Of a stretch of DNA of 64,000 bases, positions 34,655-44,431 are shown one piece after another (the first letter of the stretch is position 1; each line of letters starts with the position of its first letter). The stretch is from an uncultured Saprospiraceae bacterium. GTDB lineage: Bacteria; Bacteroidota; Bacteroidia; Chitinophagales; Saprospiraceae. The stretch is from positions 45,957 to 109,956 of the forward strand of contig CALKXE010000005.1 in NCBI GenBank assembly GCA_938003955.1. The letters run 5' to 3'. A program made the translations under genes and the position numbers. Under the pieces are notes generated by a model. The model ran no database searches. It was not told the DNA's origin and was given only the letters and a program-made list of their open reading frames with translations.

Positions 34655-35614
34655 ATGAATAAATCGAAATGCTTTCTTTTAGGTCTGATCATGTTAGCTT
34701 GTTGTTCTTGCAAATCTAAAATTGTAAATACTGAAGTTAATCAGGAAATTACTAAGATTGACGAATCTGAATTCAAGTCAGAAAGCAACCCCAAATTAGT
34801 ACTGGCGCAGTGGACATTTAATAAAGATCTATTTGCTGGTAAGATGACGACTATTGATTTTATAAACAAAGCTTCAGATTTAGGTTTTGAGGGAGTTGAA
34901 TACGTAAGTCAGTTCTTTCAAGATAAAGTCGAAGATGATATCTATCTCGCGGGATTAAAGTCAGCTGCAGAAAAAGCGGGTATAACCAGTACTATGATAT
35001 TGGTTGATGTATTAGATGCTAAATTAGGATCATCTGATTCTGCAGAGAGGCAAAGGGCTATATCAGAGCACAAGAAGTGGATCATTGCTGCATCGAAGCT
35101 AGGTTGTCCTACAATAAGAGTTAATGCGCATGGAGATGGGACAGCGGATGAAATGATGTCAGCAATTTTTGAATCAGTTAAGGTTTTGTCCAATTTTGGA
35201 AAGACTTATGATGTTAAAATCACAATTGAGAACCACGGACAATACTCTAGTGATGGAAAGTGGTTGTCTGAGCTAGTGGGTAAGTTGGTCCCCTATGGAG
35301 TAGGCAGTGTAGCGGATTTTGATAATTGGTGTATTGAAAGAGAAGATGGGAAGTTGTGGGGTAGCCCATGTGTCAAGCAATACGATAGATATTTGGGAAT
35401 AAAAGAATTACTACCTACGGCTAAAAGCGTCAGTCTAAAAGCATTTGATTTCGATAGCAATGGGAATGCTATTAAGACTGACTTCAAAAGGATGTTCCAA
35501 CTAATAAAAGAGGCACAATACGATGAATACCTTTCAGTGGAATTTGAAGGTCACGATATGGACCCTATAGAAGGCATTCGCAAAACGCTTGAGTTAGTAA
35601 AGAGGTGCCAATAA
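34655..35614 (+). CDS. Sugar phosphate isomerase/epimerase-type TIM-barrel lipoprotein
   Basis: A 319-residue lipoprotein (lipobox LACCSC near residue 20). The mature part is an AP-endonuclease-2-like TIM barrel, seen as LAQWTFNKDLFAGKMTTIDFI, LGFEGVEYVSQFF, IRVNAHGDG, ITIENHGQYSSD, VADFDNWC and YLSVEFEGHD. The Glu in ENHG, Asp in ADFDN and Glu in EFEGHD are candidates for the metal-binding set. Sugar isomerase/epimerase of unknown substrate. It follows the SMP-30-like gene closely (26 bp), and both are surface-directed sugar-type enzymes. Its stop is 3 bp from the convergent GH13 gene. Confidence 0.85.
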   Translation: MNKSKCFLLGLIMLACCSCKSKIVNTEVNQEITKIDESEFKSESNPKLVLAQWTFNKDLFAGKMTTIDFINKASDLGFEGVEYVSQFFQDKVEDDIYLAGLKSAAEKAGITSTMILVDVLDAKLGSSDSAERQRAISEHKKWIIAASKLGCPTIRVNAHGDGTADEMMSAIFESVKVLSNFGKTYDVKITIENHGQYSSDGKWLSELVGKLVPYGVGSVADFDNWCIEREDGKLWGSPCVKQYDRYLGIKELLPTAKSVSLKAFDFDSNGNAIKTDFKRMFQLIKEAQYDEYLSVEFEGHDMDPIEGIRKTLELVKRCQ

Positions 35615-35617
35615 GTC

Positions 35618-38422
35618 TTATTTTTCGATGATAAATCTATCGACTATTCTGAATTCATTTCCTTGTATTACAATATGATACAGTCCACTTGCAAAGTTTG
35701 AAACATCTAGAGTGATTTGATTTGCATCCTTACTCAGGTTTTTATTTTTAGTGTAAATCAATCTTGATGTTTGATCAAAAACTTGAATAGTACTTTCTGA
35801 TGCTTTATTGAGATCAACTTCTATATTAACAAACTGATTACTTGGATTTGGATAAAGACGATAGTCATTGATTTTACTTTGAATGTCTTCTATTCCTGAG
35901 ATGAGTCCAGAATCTACAATTTTATCAAGATATACGTGATATTCACCAGGTGCAAGTGTGATAGTTTGACTCGTGTTATTGACTTCTATGGCTTCTGTTC
36001 CTAAGTAATCATACCATGTTCCAGTATGATTAAAGTCTACATTTATATCCTTTTCTACAACATCAAAATTGCCTATTACTAAAGCATCAATCGTAGCGGT
36101 ATTTAGTTTGATGAACTTCATACCATTAGTGACATTATGAGAATAGAACTCAGAGTTCATCAGTTCTGTTTCTAATTTGAGTTTTATCATTGCCGATGTT
36201 ACATCGATCAATTGTTTTCGATCTAGGTCAGATTTATAATCCCAACGGATCGGTTTTGGAGTCAGTCTGCAATCATTGCTTATGGTTCCATCTTCACATC
36301 TATTTATTGAGAAATCGTACCCCATTTCTCCAAATTGCCATATCATTTTTGGTCCAGGGAATGAGTAAAAGAAAGCTGTTGCCATCTCTACTCGGTCAAG
36401 GGCAGTCGATTTATCTTTCACAGAATAGCTTCCACTTGCATTTCCAAATTCTCCATTTTTGTACATTAATCTTTCTTCGTCATGACTTTCCATATATCCC
36501 ACAGCATGAGGATTTGACCATCCTTTTTTCTTGTAGTCTATCCATTCGAAATTTGACTTGTTGCCAGAGTTGTAACCCATTGTAGCTTCATTAAAGTTGT
36601 GATTATGGTTACTCCAAAGCATCATTCCATAATCTGAGAGTTCCTCTTCTTCGTCGTTTGCAGCAAAATGTTCTAGGATAACATAAGCATCTGGGTTTGT
36701 GGTCCATATATTATCTGCATAATATTTCAAGACATCAATTCTGCCTTGATCATAAGTACGGAAGGTGCCATCATTTGTACTTATCTTTTGTGTAAATCCT
36801 TTTGATAGATCAAATCTGAAACCATCGACTTTATATTCATCTAACCAATATGTCGTAACTCGGTTTACAAATGTCTTTGTTGCATCAGATTCATGATTGA
36901 AGTCATATCCTACGTTGAATGGATGTGTCGCTTCTACATTCAAGAAAGGGCTATCTTCTGATGGTCTGAAATTAGCGGTATCCCAATAAAGCCTGGCGAG
37001 AGGACTCTGGCTGAATGCATGATTATAAACAACATCAAGAATGACAGCTATATCTCTTTTGTGACATTCGTCTACTAATAATTTGAATGTTTCTGGAGTG
37101 CCATAATATTTATCTAGAGCCATATGGAAAGATGGATTATAGCCCCAACTTTCGTTGCCTTCGAATTCGTTAATAGGCATGAATTCTATTGCATTTATTC
37201 CTAATTTATCAAGATAATCTAATGTGTCTATTAGTGTTTGGTAATTCTTCTCTGAGGTAAAATCACGCATCAAAAGCTCATAAATAACCAAGTCTTCTTT
37301 TAATGGAGCCGTAAAGTCATTTTTCCATATGTAATCTTCAGAATCAGTCTTGAGAAGGGAAGCATAGCCATTAGTCTTGCCTGTTGGGTATGGGTGTAAA
37401 TTAGGGAAGGTGGATTCATCAATCCATTGGTCATTATTGGGGTCTAGAACCAATTCACTAAATGGGTCGGCAATTAAGATGTTCCCATCCACTAAATATT
37501 GGAAGGCATAATTCTTATCCGCTTCTAATCCTGTGATGTCTATCCAGAAACTTTGGCCATCTGGAGATTTTCTCATAAAATATTGTGGGTCAACTTCCCA
37601 ATTATTAAAATCTCCGATTACATATGCGTTAGATTTGTTTGGTGCGAATAAGGCTAATCTATAATCGGTTGCATTGATTTTATTGATCCCAAGTTTTGTT
37701 CCTGTTGGATATGCCTGAGTAATTACATCAGGGTTCACAACAAGTGTAAAAGATGATTCTTGGGTTTCTCCATTTTGTTTTGCTGATATATCTATAACGT
37801 GTTTATTATTATCTGGAACGATATATTGGAGATCGACATCATTGGTGGTTTCTTGGTAGAAAATTGTTCCATTATCTTTTATTGTTATCTCAGCTTCTTG
37901 CGAAGCCACAAATTTGATGTCAACGGATTCTCCAATATTGACTATTATTGAGTTTTGCGTGGGGGCTAGCAGCTGTGTTGTGAATTCTTGAGACTCATTG
38001 TAGTCAAGGAAAATATCTCCTAAGGTTGCTGTTTTTCCTTCTTTCGATCCATCTTGATTTCTGAATACGAATGCAAGTTGTTCTATTTCAGTTGAGGTGG
38101 GAACTTCGTAAAAGTCATTTATTATTAGCGTCAATTGATGTTTATTGTTGCCAATATTTGTCATTCTTACTCTTGGGTCATCGGTTCCCCAATTGCCAAC
38201 CACAAATTTCCAATCGGACGGAGAGTTCGACTCTGAGGTAATCAAGCCTGTATGCATATATACTTGAGTTACATCAATAAGACCTCCGCTACCTTGAGTT
38301 GCATCATAAGTTATGGTAACGGATTCATCTCTTTGCGGAAATGCTGGATTTAGGCTCACAATCTGTGCGAAGGTTGATAGAGAAAAGCTCAGAAAAAACA
38401 AGGATAAAGAAAATGATTTCAT
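35618..38422 (-). CDS. Secreted GH13 alpha-amylase family glycosidase with T9SS sorting domain
   Basis: A 934-residue exported enzyme acting on alpha-glucans. Order: signal peptide (1-19), E-set starch-binding-like domain (about 20-145), a second Ig-like domain (150-235), CBM48-like domain (about 255-340, VIGDFNNWEV), and the GH13 barrel (about 375-760). The four conserved regions are DVVYNHAF, GFRFDLSK, ILEHF (acid/base Glu) and MESHDEERL. A C-terminal Ig-like part precedes the T9SS domain (about 860-934, LYPNPSNQFVNIEV). The E-set arrangement suggests a branching-enzyme-like or pullulanase-type activity; the exact linkage cannot be assigned. No PUL genes are adjacent. Confidence 0.93.
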   Translation of the reverse strand: MKSFSLSLFFLSFSLSTFAQIVSLNPAFPQRDESVTITYDATQGSGGLIDVTQVYMHTGLITSESNSPSDWKFVVGNWGTDDPRVRMTNIGNNKHQLTLIINDFYEVPTSTEIEQLAFVFRNQDGSKEGKTATLGDIFLDYNESQEFTTQLLAPTQNSIIVNIGESVDIKFVASQEAEITIKDNGTIFYQETTNDVDLQYIVPDNNKHVIDISAKQNGETQESSFTLVVNPDVITQAYPTGTKLGINKINATDYRLALFAPNKSNAYVIGDFNNWEVDPQYFMRKSPDGQSFWIDITGLEADKNYAFQYLVDGNILIADPFSELVLDPNNDQWIDESTFPNLHPYPTGKTNGYASLLKTDSEDYIWKNDFTAPLKEDLVIYELLMRDFTSEKNYQTLIDTLDYLDKLGINAIEFMPINEFEGNESWGYNPSFHMALDKYYGTPETFKLLVDECHKRDIAVILDVVYNHAFSQSPLARLYWDTANFRPSEDSPFLNVEATHPFNVGYDFNHESDATKTFVNRVTTYWLDEYKVDGFRFDLSKGFTQKISTNDGTFRTYDQGRIDVLKYYADNIWTTNPDAYVILEHFAANDEEEELSDYGMMLWSNHNHNFNEATMGYNSGNKSNFEWIDYKKKGWSNPHAVGYMESHDEERLMYKNGEFGNASGSYSVKDKSTALDRVEMATAFFYSFPGPKMIWQFGEMGYDFSINRCEDGTISNDCRLTPKPIRWDYKSDLDRKQLIDVTSAMIKLKLETELMNSEFYSHNVTNGMKFIKLNTATIDALVIGNFDVVEKDINVDFNHTGTWYDYLGTEAIEVNNTSQTITLAPGEYHVYLDKIVDSGLISGIEDIQSKINDYRLYPNPSNQFVNIEVDLNKASESTIQVFDQTSRLIYTKNKNLSKDANQITLDVSNFASGLYHIVIQGNEFRIVDRFIIEK

Positions 38423-38636
38423 AGGTTCTATATATAATGTGCTAGCAAGTTAATTATAATGTGTCATAATAACACTAAGTGGTTGGGTTTATTAATATAG
38501 GATTCTTTTCCATTTTACTGGAATTCGATATTTGTATGTAGACTTATCGTAAGAAGTGTTTCGTTTGTCTAAATTAGTAATAAGTTGATGGTGTCTTGAG
38601 TAAAAAAAGGTATTTTCAATTTCCAAACTATATAAT

Positions 38637-39032
38637 ATGTACGAAGATATACGAGAAAAAGCTGTCTCCGAGCTAGAACAGAAAAGAACAAAGCGAAAGG
38701 GGATTCAAATTGTAGGGGTGACCTTTACAATGGTTTCAATCATTCTACTTATCATTAGTTCCAGGTTTTATGCCGATACCGCATTTTGGATTAGATTTCC
38801 GATCATCATTTTAGCATTAACTTTTGGTATCATTTATACATCAGAATACGGATTGCCGTTTAGTGGTGATGATGACGAACTCAGTGATGAAGAGATCGAA
38901 AGAGAGATGGTCAATATCTACAGGAAAAGTAACTTAGATAAGCTATCTAATAACTCAACTGATGAGAAACTAGAATTAAAAGAAATTGAAAAGCTAAAAG
39001 TACGGTATGAAGGAGATACCGATTATGTCTAA
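38637..39032 (+). CDS. Hypothetical two-helix membrane protein
   Basis: A 131-residue protein. A short charged N-terminus (SELEQKRTKRKG) precedes two membrane helices (about 25-43 and 50-66). An acidic cytoplasmic tail follows with a DDDELSDEEIEREMVN stretch. It resembles the 2TM-domain proteins of Bacteroidota. The tail is likely a coiled coil. Function unknown; convergent with the sulfatase gene. Confidence 0.7.
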   Translation: MYEDIREKAVSELEQKRTKRKGIQIVGVTFTMVSIILLIISSRFYADTAFWIRFPIIILALTFGIIYTSEYGLPFSGDDDELSDEEIEREMVNIYRKSNLDKLSNNSTDEKLELKEIEKLKVRYEGDTDYV

Positions 39033-39061
39033 AGTTTGTACTTCTTAATCTATTCGATATT

Positions 39062-40672
39062 CTATAATTTGTAAAATTGCTTTCGGACAAGTTTACCTTC
39101 GAATTGCATTTCCAAAATCAGCTCTTGAGGTGCGATGTTTTGTAGATCTATTTCTATCTTTCTATTAGACGCAATGTAAGATTTAATCAATTGACCATTG
39201 AGACCAAATAAGCTTATCTTATCAATAACTATTTCAGAATCGATATTTATAATGTCAAACGCAGGGTTTGGATATATTTCAATATTGAAATCAAGATCAT
39301 TATCGGATACATGATTGACACAAGGGGCACAATTACTTCCTCCGCAATCTATTCCAGATTCGTCTCCGTTTTGTATATGGTCATTACAAGACCAGTCCGT
39401 TCTTCTAATATTCGCCTCAGTTTCCAATTCTGCTTTGATTAGCAGTTCTTCTTGACTGAGTGAGGTAAGTATTAGGTTGTTAAATTCTAAAGAATCTTCT
39501 TGTAGATCGAAGAACTCCTGTACTCCATTTTGATGATCAATTAGCTTATATCTTTGATCTCTTATGGCAAATGTTGGAGTGTTCCCTTCTTCAAAATCTG
39601 AATAATTATAAGATCTTTTACTTCCTTCTTCTCCATTTAAAAGATGAGAAAAACTTAGACTGTTGTGTATGCCACCAGGAAGTTCAGCACCAGCTAAGTC
39701 TAATATAGTCGCATAGATATCATTGATATGAACCATTGCTGATTCTCTTTCGCCAATTCTTGTTACTCCTGCGCCGGAAGCTATCATAGGTACTCTAATA
39801 CCACCTTGATACAATGTTCCTTTGCCATGGCCATCAGGATAGTCTTGTACTAAGTTCGCAGGTGTTCCATTATCTCCTATAAATATGAATATTGTATTAT
39901 CTTTTACTTCTTGAGAGATCGTGTTAAGTAATCTATTTAGTTCATGATCTATAGCCTCTATCATAGCAACATATTTACGTTTGTTGTTAGTTGGGTTGGA
40001 TATAGTGTAAAGTCCTTCTGGCGGCACATGGAAAGGGGTATGAGGAGCTGCGTGAGCGATCCAACAAAACCAAGGTTGGTTCTGGTCACCAATCCAATTT
40101 ATAGCTTTGTCAGTTATGTATTGTGTGACATATGTATTTTCAGTAGTCGTTATACCATCTTCTGTTTTCTGCCAAGCAAAATAATCATCAACTCCTGCAC
40201 CTAATAATCCTGAATAATAATCAATGTTATGTTGCGACGGATGGAAGGGGTCAGTAGGTTGTGAAATATGCCATTTTCCAATTACGGCATCAGCATATGT
40301 ATTGTCTGTCAGTTCTTCTAATGCTGTAAAGATGGATTTATGTTCTAGGTCCAGATTTCCAGGCGGAGACAAAACACCTGTTTTGATTCCAAGTTTTCCA
40401 CTCATTACTGTAGCACGTGAGGGGGTACACATAGGAGAGGAAAAACTGTTTTCAAAAGTAACTCCATGAGCTCTTATGCTATCAAGCGTTGGTGTGTTAG
40501 GCAGTAGATTACTATCATGGTAACCATTTAGGTAGTCGACTCCAAGATCATCAGCAATCATAAAGATAATATTAGGATACTTCGGATCTGTTTGTGCTAT
40601 GCTAGATTGCACTGAGCAAAGACTTAGTGCAAAAATAGAGAGAATTGAAAGTGCAATGTATCTTGATTTCAT
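39062..40672 (-). CDS. Secreted sulfatase with T9SS sorting domain
   Basis: An exported alkaline-phosphatase-fold sulfatase of 536 residues from the ATG at 40672. The signal is MKSRYIALSILSIFALSL (cleaved near IAQ). Metal-binding IIFMIADDLGVDY is near residue 35. The formylglycine site CTPSR is around residue 80 (SPMCTPSRATVMSGKLG, Cys-type). GKWH follows in VIGKWHISQ, and FIGDNGTPAN carries the second metal ligands. After the enzyme comes a Cys-rich SCNDHIQNGDESGIDCGGSN linker and a T9SS domain (IYPNPAFDIINID). Substrate is a sulfated glycan by family, unproved. Alternative upstream start 40690. Confidence 0.92.
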   Translation of the reverse strand: MKSRYIALSILSIFALSLCSVQSSIAQTDPKYPNIIFMIADDLGVDYLNGYHDSNLLPNTPTLDSIRAHGVTFENSFSSPMCTPSRATVMSGKLGIKTGVLSPPGNLDLEHKSIFTALEELTDNTYADAVIGKWHISQPTDPFHPSQHNIDYYSGLLGAGVDDYFAWQKTEDGITTTENTYVTQYITDKAINWIGDQNQPWFCWIAHAAPHTPFHVPPEGLYTISNPTNNKRKYVAMIEAIDHELNRLLNTISQEVKDNTIFIFIGDNGTPANLVQDYPDGHGKGTLYQGGIRVPMIASGAGVTRIGERESAMVHINDIYATILDLAGAELPGGIHNSLSFSHLLNGEEGSKRSYNYSDFEEGNTPTFAIRDQRYKLIDHQNGVQEFFDLQEDSLEFNNLILTSLSQEELLIKAELETEANIRRTDWSCNDHIQNGDESGIDCGGSNCAPCVNHVSDNDLDFNIEIYPNPAFDIINIDSEIVIDKISLFGLNGQLIKSYIASNRKIEIDLQNIAPQELILEMQFEGKLVRKQFYKL

Positions 40673-40738
40673 GATTTGGAATTTATTCATTTTCAATTTA
40701 TCTAATAGAATGATAAGACTTACAATTCTATCGAAAGC

Positions 40739-41584
40739 TTAATATAAACGATATTTTATTAATATAGGAAGGTGGTCACTTGATTTACTATCTGATAGTT
40801 TTTTTGTTTCTAATACGGACATATTTCTCGAAAAGAAATGGTCATTTGACGGTTTGATTAAGCCCATCAAATAACTACCGGTATGACCAATATTTTCAGA
40901 ATCAAAACTCACGTCAGATTGGTTGAATTTTTCAATAATTATTTCTAGATCTTTATTCACAATTGTATTGAAATCTCCACCTAATATTATGTGCTCTACT
41001 TTTTTATTTTCTATATCCTTGATTATTGCATCTATTTGATCCATTCTCTTCGCTCTACTCATGATTATTGTTTCCATATGAATTGAATAGACTAGGGTAG
41101 GATGGTTTGGGATATTAACAATACAGTTGGTTGCATTTCTAATTCTTCCGTTTTGCTTTTTGTGTGGTAATATTAATTTATCCTCATGTGATATTTTATA
41201 CTTTGATAATATAGCGTTTCCAAATTCACTTTTGTCAGCTTTATTGATAGCGATAGGATAGTAAAGATAGTTTAGTCTGAATTGATTTGAAAATTTAATA
41301 ACAGCTTCTTCATCCACTTCTTGCAATAGTATAATGTCCAAATCCGTAAAGGAAGAATCGTTCATTATCTCATAAATAGCGAGGTTAACTTTTAGCGATT
41401 TCTCTATGTTGAAGCTAACGACTTTTATGGTTGAGTCTCTAATGTCATTAAAACTGCTAATGTCATTTGCTAGATATTTAGGGGTTTCATGATCGGGATA
41501 CACTTGAACTCTACTGCAGGCAGAGCATAGCACCGCAAATAGTAAATAAGGTGCTAAAATTCTGCAGTATATTGATACAAGCAT
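40739..41584 (-). CDS. Endonuclease/exonuclease/phosphatase (EEP) fold lipoprotein
   Basis: A 281-residue lipoprotein (lipobox LCSACS near residue 23). EEP-fold hallmarks: VVSFNIEKS with the Mg-ligating Asn, DIILLQEVDEEA with Glu, HIILGGDFNTIV and SKSSDHLPILI with the Asp-His dyad. Members cut phosphodiester or phosphoester bonds of nucleic acids or lipids. Being surface-anchored, it could be a nuclease or sphingomyelinase-like enzyme; substrate unknown. It is 4 bp upstream of the beta-helix lipoprotein gene, so the two are one transcript. Confidence 0.88.
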   Translation of the reverse strand: MLVSIYCRILAPYLLFAVLCSACSRVQVYPDHETPKYLANDISSFNDIRDSTIKVVSFNIEKSLKVNLAIYEIMNDSSFTDLDIILLQEVDEEAVIKFSNQFRLNYLYYPIAINKADKSEFGNAILSKYKISHEDKLILPHKKQNGRIRNATNCIVNIPNHPTLVYSIHMETIIMSRAKRMDQIDAIIKDIENKKVEHIILGGDFNTIVNKDLEIIIEKFNQSDVSFDSENIGHTGSYLMGLIKPSNDHFFSRNMSVLETKKLSDSKSSDHLPILIKYRLY

Positions 41585-41587
41585 CTT

Positions 41588-42547
41588 TTAGAATTTCTGA
41601 ACTTCACAGTCCGTAAGATTGAAATCATCAATTCCGATTTGAGCAAAGTTTTTATTGTTTTGGAATTTACTGTTTCTAAATCTGATATTTTGGCTTGGTC
41701 CTGTTATTATTTGTTTAATGTCAGCAACTTTTTCACCGACAAACGTATTGTTTTTTACAATTGCATTTTTGAATTCGACAGAGTTTTCATTACCAAGAAA
41801 ATCAATACAGCCTCTAGTGCAGTTATTATTATAGAACGATGAATTTACAAATTGAATTGATTGACCTTGTATTACTTCAATAATTTTTTCTTGAGTGTTT
41901 GTAATATGACAATCAGTGAAAGTCAAATATTTAGAGTTTGAAAGCTTGAGGCCTATTTTGCTTTTGCTGCCAAGGTAGCAGTTGTTGAAACTTACTTTGT
42001 TAGACTTAGCAACATATAAAGACATTGAGTTAGAAACACTGTTTTTAGGCAGATTGTGACCAAGGGTTAAGTTTTTAATTACTCCTTGTTCCGCTTTAAG
42101 TATGAATAGAGGGACTGCTTTAGGGTTGTTTGATAATATCTCACTGCTATTACCAATGATGCTAAAATTAGTCATTCCAGATACAAATATTTGTCCTCCT
42201 ATTGATCGGGTGTCAACTTCTTTCTTGTTGATTACTTCTTTCTTTTCATTTGATATGTAATATACCAAATGAGCATCCAATGTGTATTTTCCTTTTTTTA
42301 ATCTAATTGCAGTATTGTGATTAGCATTAGTAACAATTTCTTCAATCGAATTCACATCTATTGTATCTGCAGTAATGATCTTAACAGATGACTTAGACTT
42401 GTCAACCATTGTAAAGGTGGGGCCGTCTTTGCTATTCTTAGTTACTTGTGTTTTATTTGATTTGTTTTCTTCGACAGGTTTTACATCTGTTTTACAAGAA
42501 GTAATTGTAAAAGACACAGCAATTAAAAAGTAAATTATAGATTTCAT
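41588..42547 (-). CDS. Right-handed beta-helix lipoprotein
   Basis: A 319-residue lipoprotein (lipobox FTITSC, Cys near 18). After an Asn/Lys-rich linker come repeated beta-helix rungs such as TNFSIIGNSSEIL, KNLTLGHNLP, SNKVSFNNCYLGSK, YLTFTDCHITNT and QFVNSSFYNNN. This is the pattern of pectin-lyase-like or carbohydrate-binding helices. No lyase catalytic set is evident. It precedes, and is probably co-transcribed with, the EEP-fold lipoprotein. Confidence 0.82.
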   Translation of the reverse strand: MKSIIYFLIAVSFTITSCKTDVKPVEENKSNKTQVTKNSKDGPTFTMVDKSKSSVKIITADTIDVNSIEEIVTNANHNTAIRLKKGKYTLDAHLVYYISNEKKEVINKKEVDTRSIGGQIFVSGMTNFSIIGNSSEILSNNPKAVPLFILKAEQGVIKNLTLGHNLPKNSVSNSMSLYVAKSNKVSFNNCYLGSKSKIGLKLSNSKYLTFTDCHITNTQEKIIEVIQGQSIQFVNSSFYNNNCTRGCIDFLGNENSVEFKNAIVKNNTFVGEKVADIKQIITGPSQNIRFRNSKFQNNKNFAQIGIDDFNLTDCEVQKF

Positions 42548-42837
42548 TCTTTGATATTTTTGTGTGCAAAACTATTAATATATTAAAGTATCAGCGACTT
42601 TTCGACCTATTACATTTTGAATATGTTCTCACTTAATTTTCATTATATAAGTTTTTATTGGCTTAATACTTTCTAGAACTAGCTTTTTGCTTGAAGATCA
42701 CCTATAAACATATATGGAAAAATTATGATAAAGAAAATAATTTACTCTATTTGTCACATTTTCAGTTAGTTATATATCTTATTTTGTCTTTTCGTGATCA
42801 AAGTGAGAACCTATTAGGAAACTTCTTCCATAAAAAC
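42548..42837. other. Intergenic, no gene recognised
   Basis: AT-rich spacer between divergent genes. Apart from the promoter at its right end I see no repeat, hairpin or coding segment. Confidence 0.6.
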
Positions 42838-42867
42838 GTTGAGAAATAAAGGATTTATGTATTTTTG
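42838..42867 (+). promoter_or_regulatory. Promoter of the TPR protein gene
   Basis: GTTG (42838-42841) as the -33 element, an 18-bp spacer, and TATTTTTG (42860-42867) as a perfect TAnnTTTG -7 box. Transcription should begin near 42873, placing the ATG at 42892 as the first usable start. Confidence 0.6.
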
Positions 42868-42891
42868 CACAAATTTTCGAAAAAGTATATA

Positions 42892-43641
42892 ATGGCAAAG
42901 AACAGACAGTACATAAGAAATAAAGGTGAAAATCCTGGATATAGAGGAAATCCTAATGCAGAAGGACAAAACCCAGATCAAGATGACGACGAAACATTAG
43001 TTGACATTGTAGAGGTAAAAGAAAATGCTCAGGATTTCTTTGATAAGAATCAAAAGACTATTGTTGGTGTATTAGCTGCAGCGGTAATAGTAGCTGGCTT
43101 GTTTCTAGCATATAAATATGGATACCAAGCTCCTAAAGAAAAAGCGAGTATGGAAGCTATCCATAAAGCTGAGTTCCAGTTTAAGCAAGATTCATTTGCT
43201 CTTGCTCTTACTAACCCTGGTGAAGGATATGAAGGTTTCTTAGATATTATCGACAATTACAGCGGAACACCTGTCGCTAATTTAGCTAACTACTATGCTG
43301 GTATCTCTTATCTTAATCTTGGTAACTATGATGTTGCTATTGATTTCCTAAACGATTACTCTGCGAATGATGATATTACACCTATTACCAAGAATGGTTC
43401 TATAGGTGATGCTAATGCGGAGCTTGGAAATATGGATGCTGCAAAAGCTAGTTACCAAAAAGCTGCAAATAGTGATAACGCATTTTTGACGCCATATTAC
43501 TTAAACAAGCTTGCTATATTAAGTATGTCATTAAATGATAATTCAACAGCATTATCTAGTTTCGAAAGAATTAAAAAAGATTATCCTCAATCAGCTGAGG
43601 CAAAAGATGCGGCTAAATACATTCCATTGTTAGGGAAGTAA
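42892..43641 (+). CDS. Tetratricopeptide-repeat membrane protein
   Basis: A 249-residue protein from the ATG at 42892 (MAKNRQYIRNKGENPG). An acidic N-terminal region (DPDQDDDETLVDI) and a short amphipathic segment precede a membrane helix at about 57-78 (TIVGVLAAAVIVAGLFLAYKY). TPR-like helical pairs follow to the end, including YYAGISYLNLGNYDVAIDFL and AELGNMDAAKASYQKAA. It resembles the YfgM/BamD-like tetratricopeptide proteins of Bacteroidota, with a likely periplasmic TPR. The TTG start at 42865 lies in the promoter and was rejected. An intrinsic terminator follows. Confidence 0.87.
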   Translation: MAKNRQYIRNKGENPGYRGNPNAEGQNPDQDDDETLVDIVEVKENAQDFFDKNQKTIVGVLAAAVIVAGLFLAYKYGYQAPKEKASMEAIHKAEFQFKQDSFALALTNPGEGYEGFLDIIDNYSGTPVANLANYYAGISYLNLGNYDVAIDFLNDYSANDDITPITKNGSIGDANAELGNMDAAKASYQKAANSDNAFLTPYYLNKLAILSMSLNDNSTALSSFERIKKDYPQSAEAKDAAKYIPLLGK

Positions 43642-43665
43642 GCTGTATTAAATAAATAATAAAGG

Positions 43666-43699
43666 AAAGCCTTTCGATTAATTTCGGAAGGCTTTTTTT
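43666..43699 (+). terminator. Intrinsic terminator of the TPR gene
   Basis: AAAGCCTTTCGA/TCGGAAGGCTTT arms (one G-U pair) with a short loop, followed by TTTT and G. It lies 25 bp past the stop codon. Confidence 0.88.
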
Positions 43700-43879
43700 G
43701 TTATTTGTCTTGGCCCAAATGGTTAATTACTCATGTTAATCAATAATACATACAGTTTTACCGTTTTTAGAAGAAGTTATCTATTCTAAAGTTTCTCTTG
43801 ATGGGCTTCATCTTGTGTGTAAAGCTTTCTCTTTAGTTTTTAAGGCCTGCATTATTAGAATAAATTGAATAGAAGTCTG

Positions 43880-44431
43880 ATGCTTAGAATTGGTTATTTG
43901 CTTTTAATATTAACTCTGTTTGGGTGCAAAACGGAAGAGCCAGAATTTAAATATTCTTCTAACTACGTGGAAGGATTAGAATTAAGTGAGAAGTTAGATA
44001 GACCAATATTTTTATACTTTACAGCTTATGGATCAAGATTACTAAGCACTAGTGAGTTTAATGAAACGTTCTTAAAGTCTAGAAAGGTTAGAAAGATACT
44101 AAAGGAAGACTACATTACTATACAACTGATTACCGATGATAAAACTCCAGTAGAAATTAACGATACATTAAATTTGAATATTGCTGAGCTTAACGCTATA
44201 GATGAAAAAGTGAATGCAAGGATTCGCACTATACGTAATAAAGGACAAGTTAATAACCTGATTCAGATTAGCTTTTTTAAATCAAATAGCCAACCCCTCT
44301 ATGTAATAATGGACGCAGAGCGTAATCTATTAACGGAGGGCTTTGGATATACATCAAAGAATAAGAGTTTTTTCTATGGTAGATTGAAAAGTGGGTTAGA
44401 AGCTTATAGAAGGAAAAAGAATATTGATTGA
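43880..44431 (+). CDS. Thioredoxin-fold lipoprotein lacking the CxxC motif
   Basis: A 183-residue lipoprotein from the ATG at 43880. The signal is MLRIGYLLLILTLFGC with the lipobox Cys at 16. The mature part follows the DsbD C-terminal thioredoxin-like pattern: RPIFLYFTAYG, VRKILKEDYITIQLITDDKTP, NQISFF-like strand, SNSQPLYVIMDAERNLL and GFGYTSKNKSFF. Where redox relatives have GCVNC, this one reads GSRLLS, so the active cysteines are gone and it cannot be a thiol oxidoreductase. It may be a structural or binding derivative. The TTG at 43865 is a less likely start. Confidence 0.75.
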   Translation: MLRIGYLLLILTLFGCKTEEPEFKYSSNYVEGLELSEKLDRPIFLYFTAYGSRLLSTSEFNETFLKSRKVRKILKEDYITIQLITDDKTPVEINDTLNLNIAELNAIDEKVNARIRTIRNKGQVNNLIQISFFKSNSQPLYVIMDAERNLLTEGFGYTSKNKSFFYGRLKSGLEAYRRKKNID

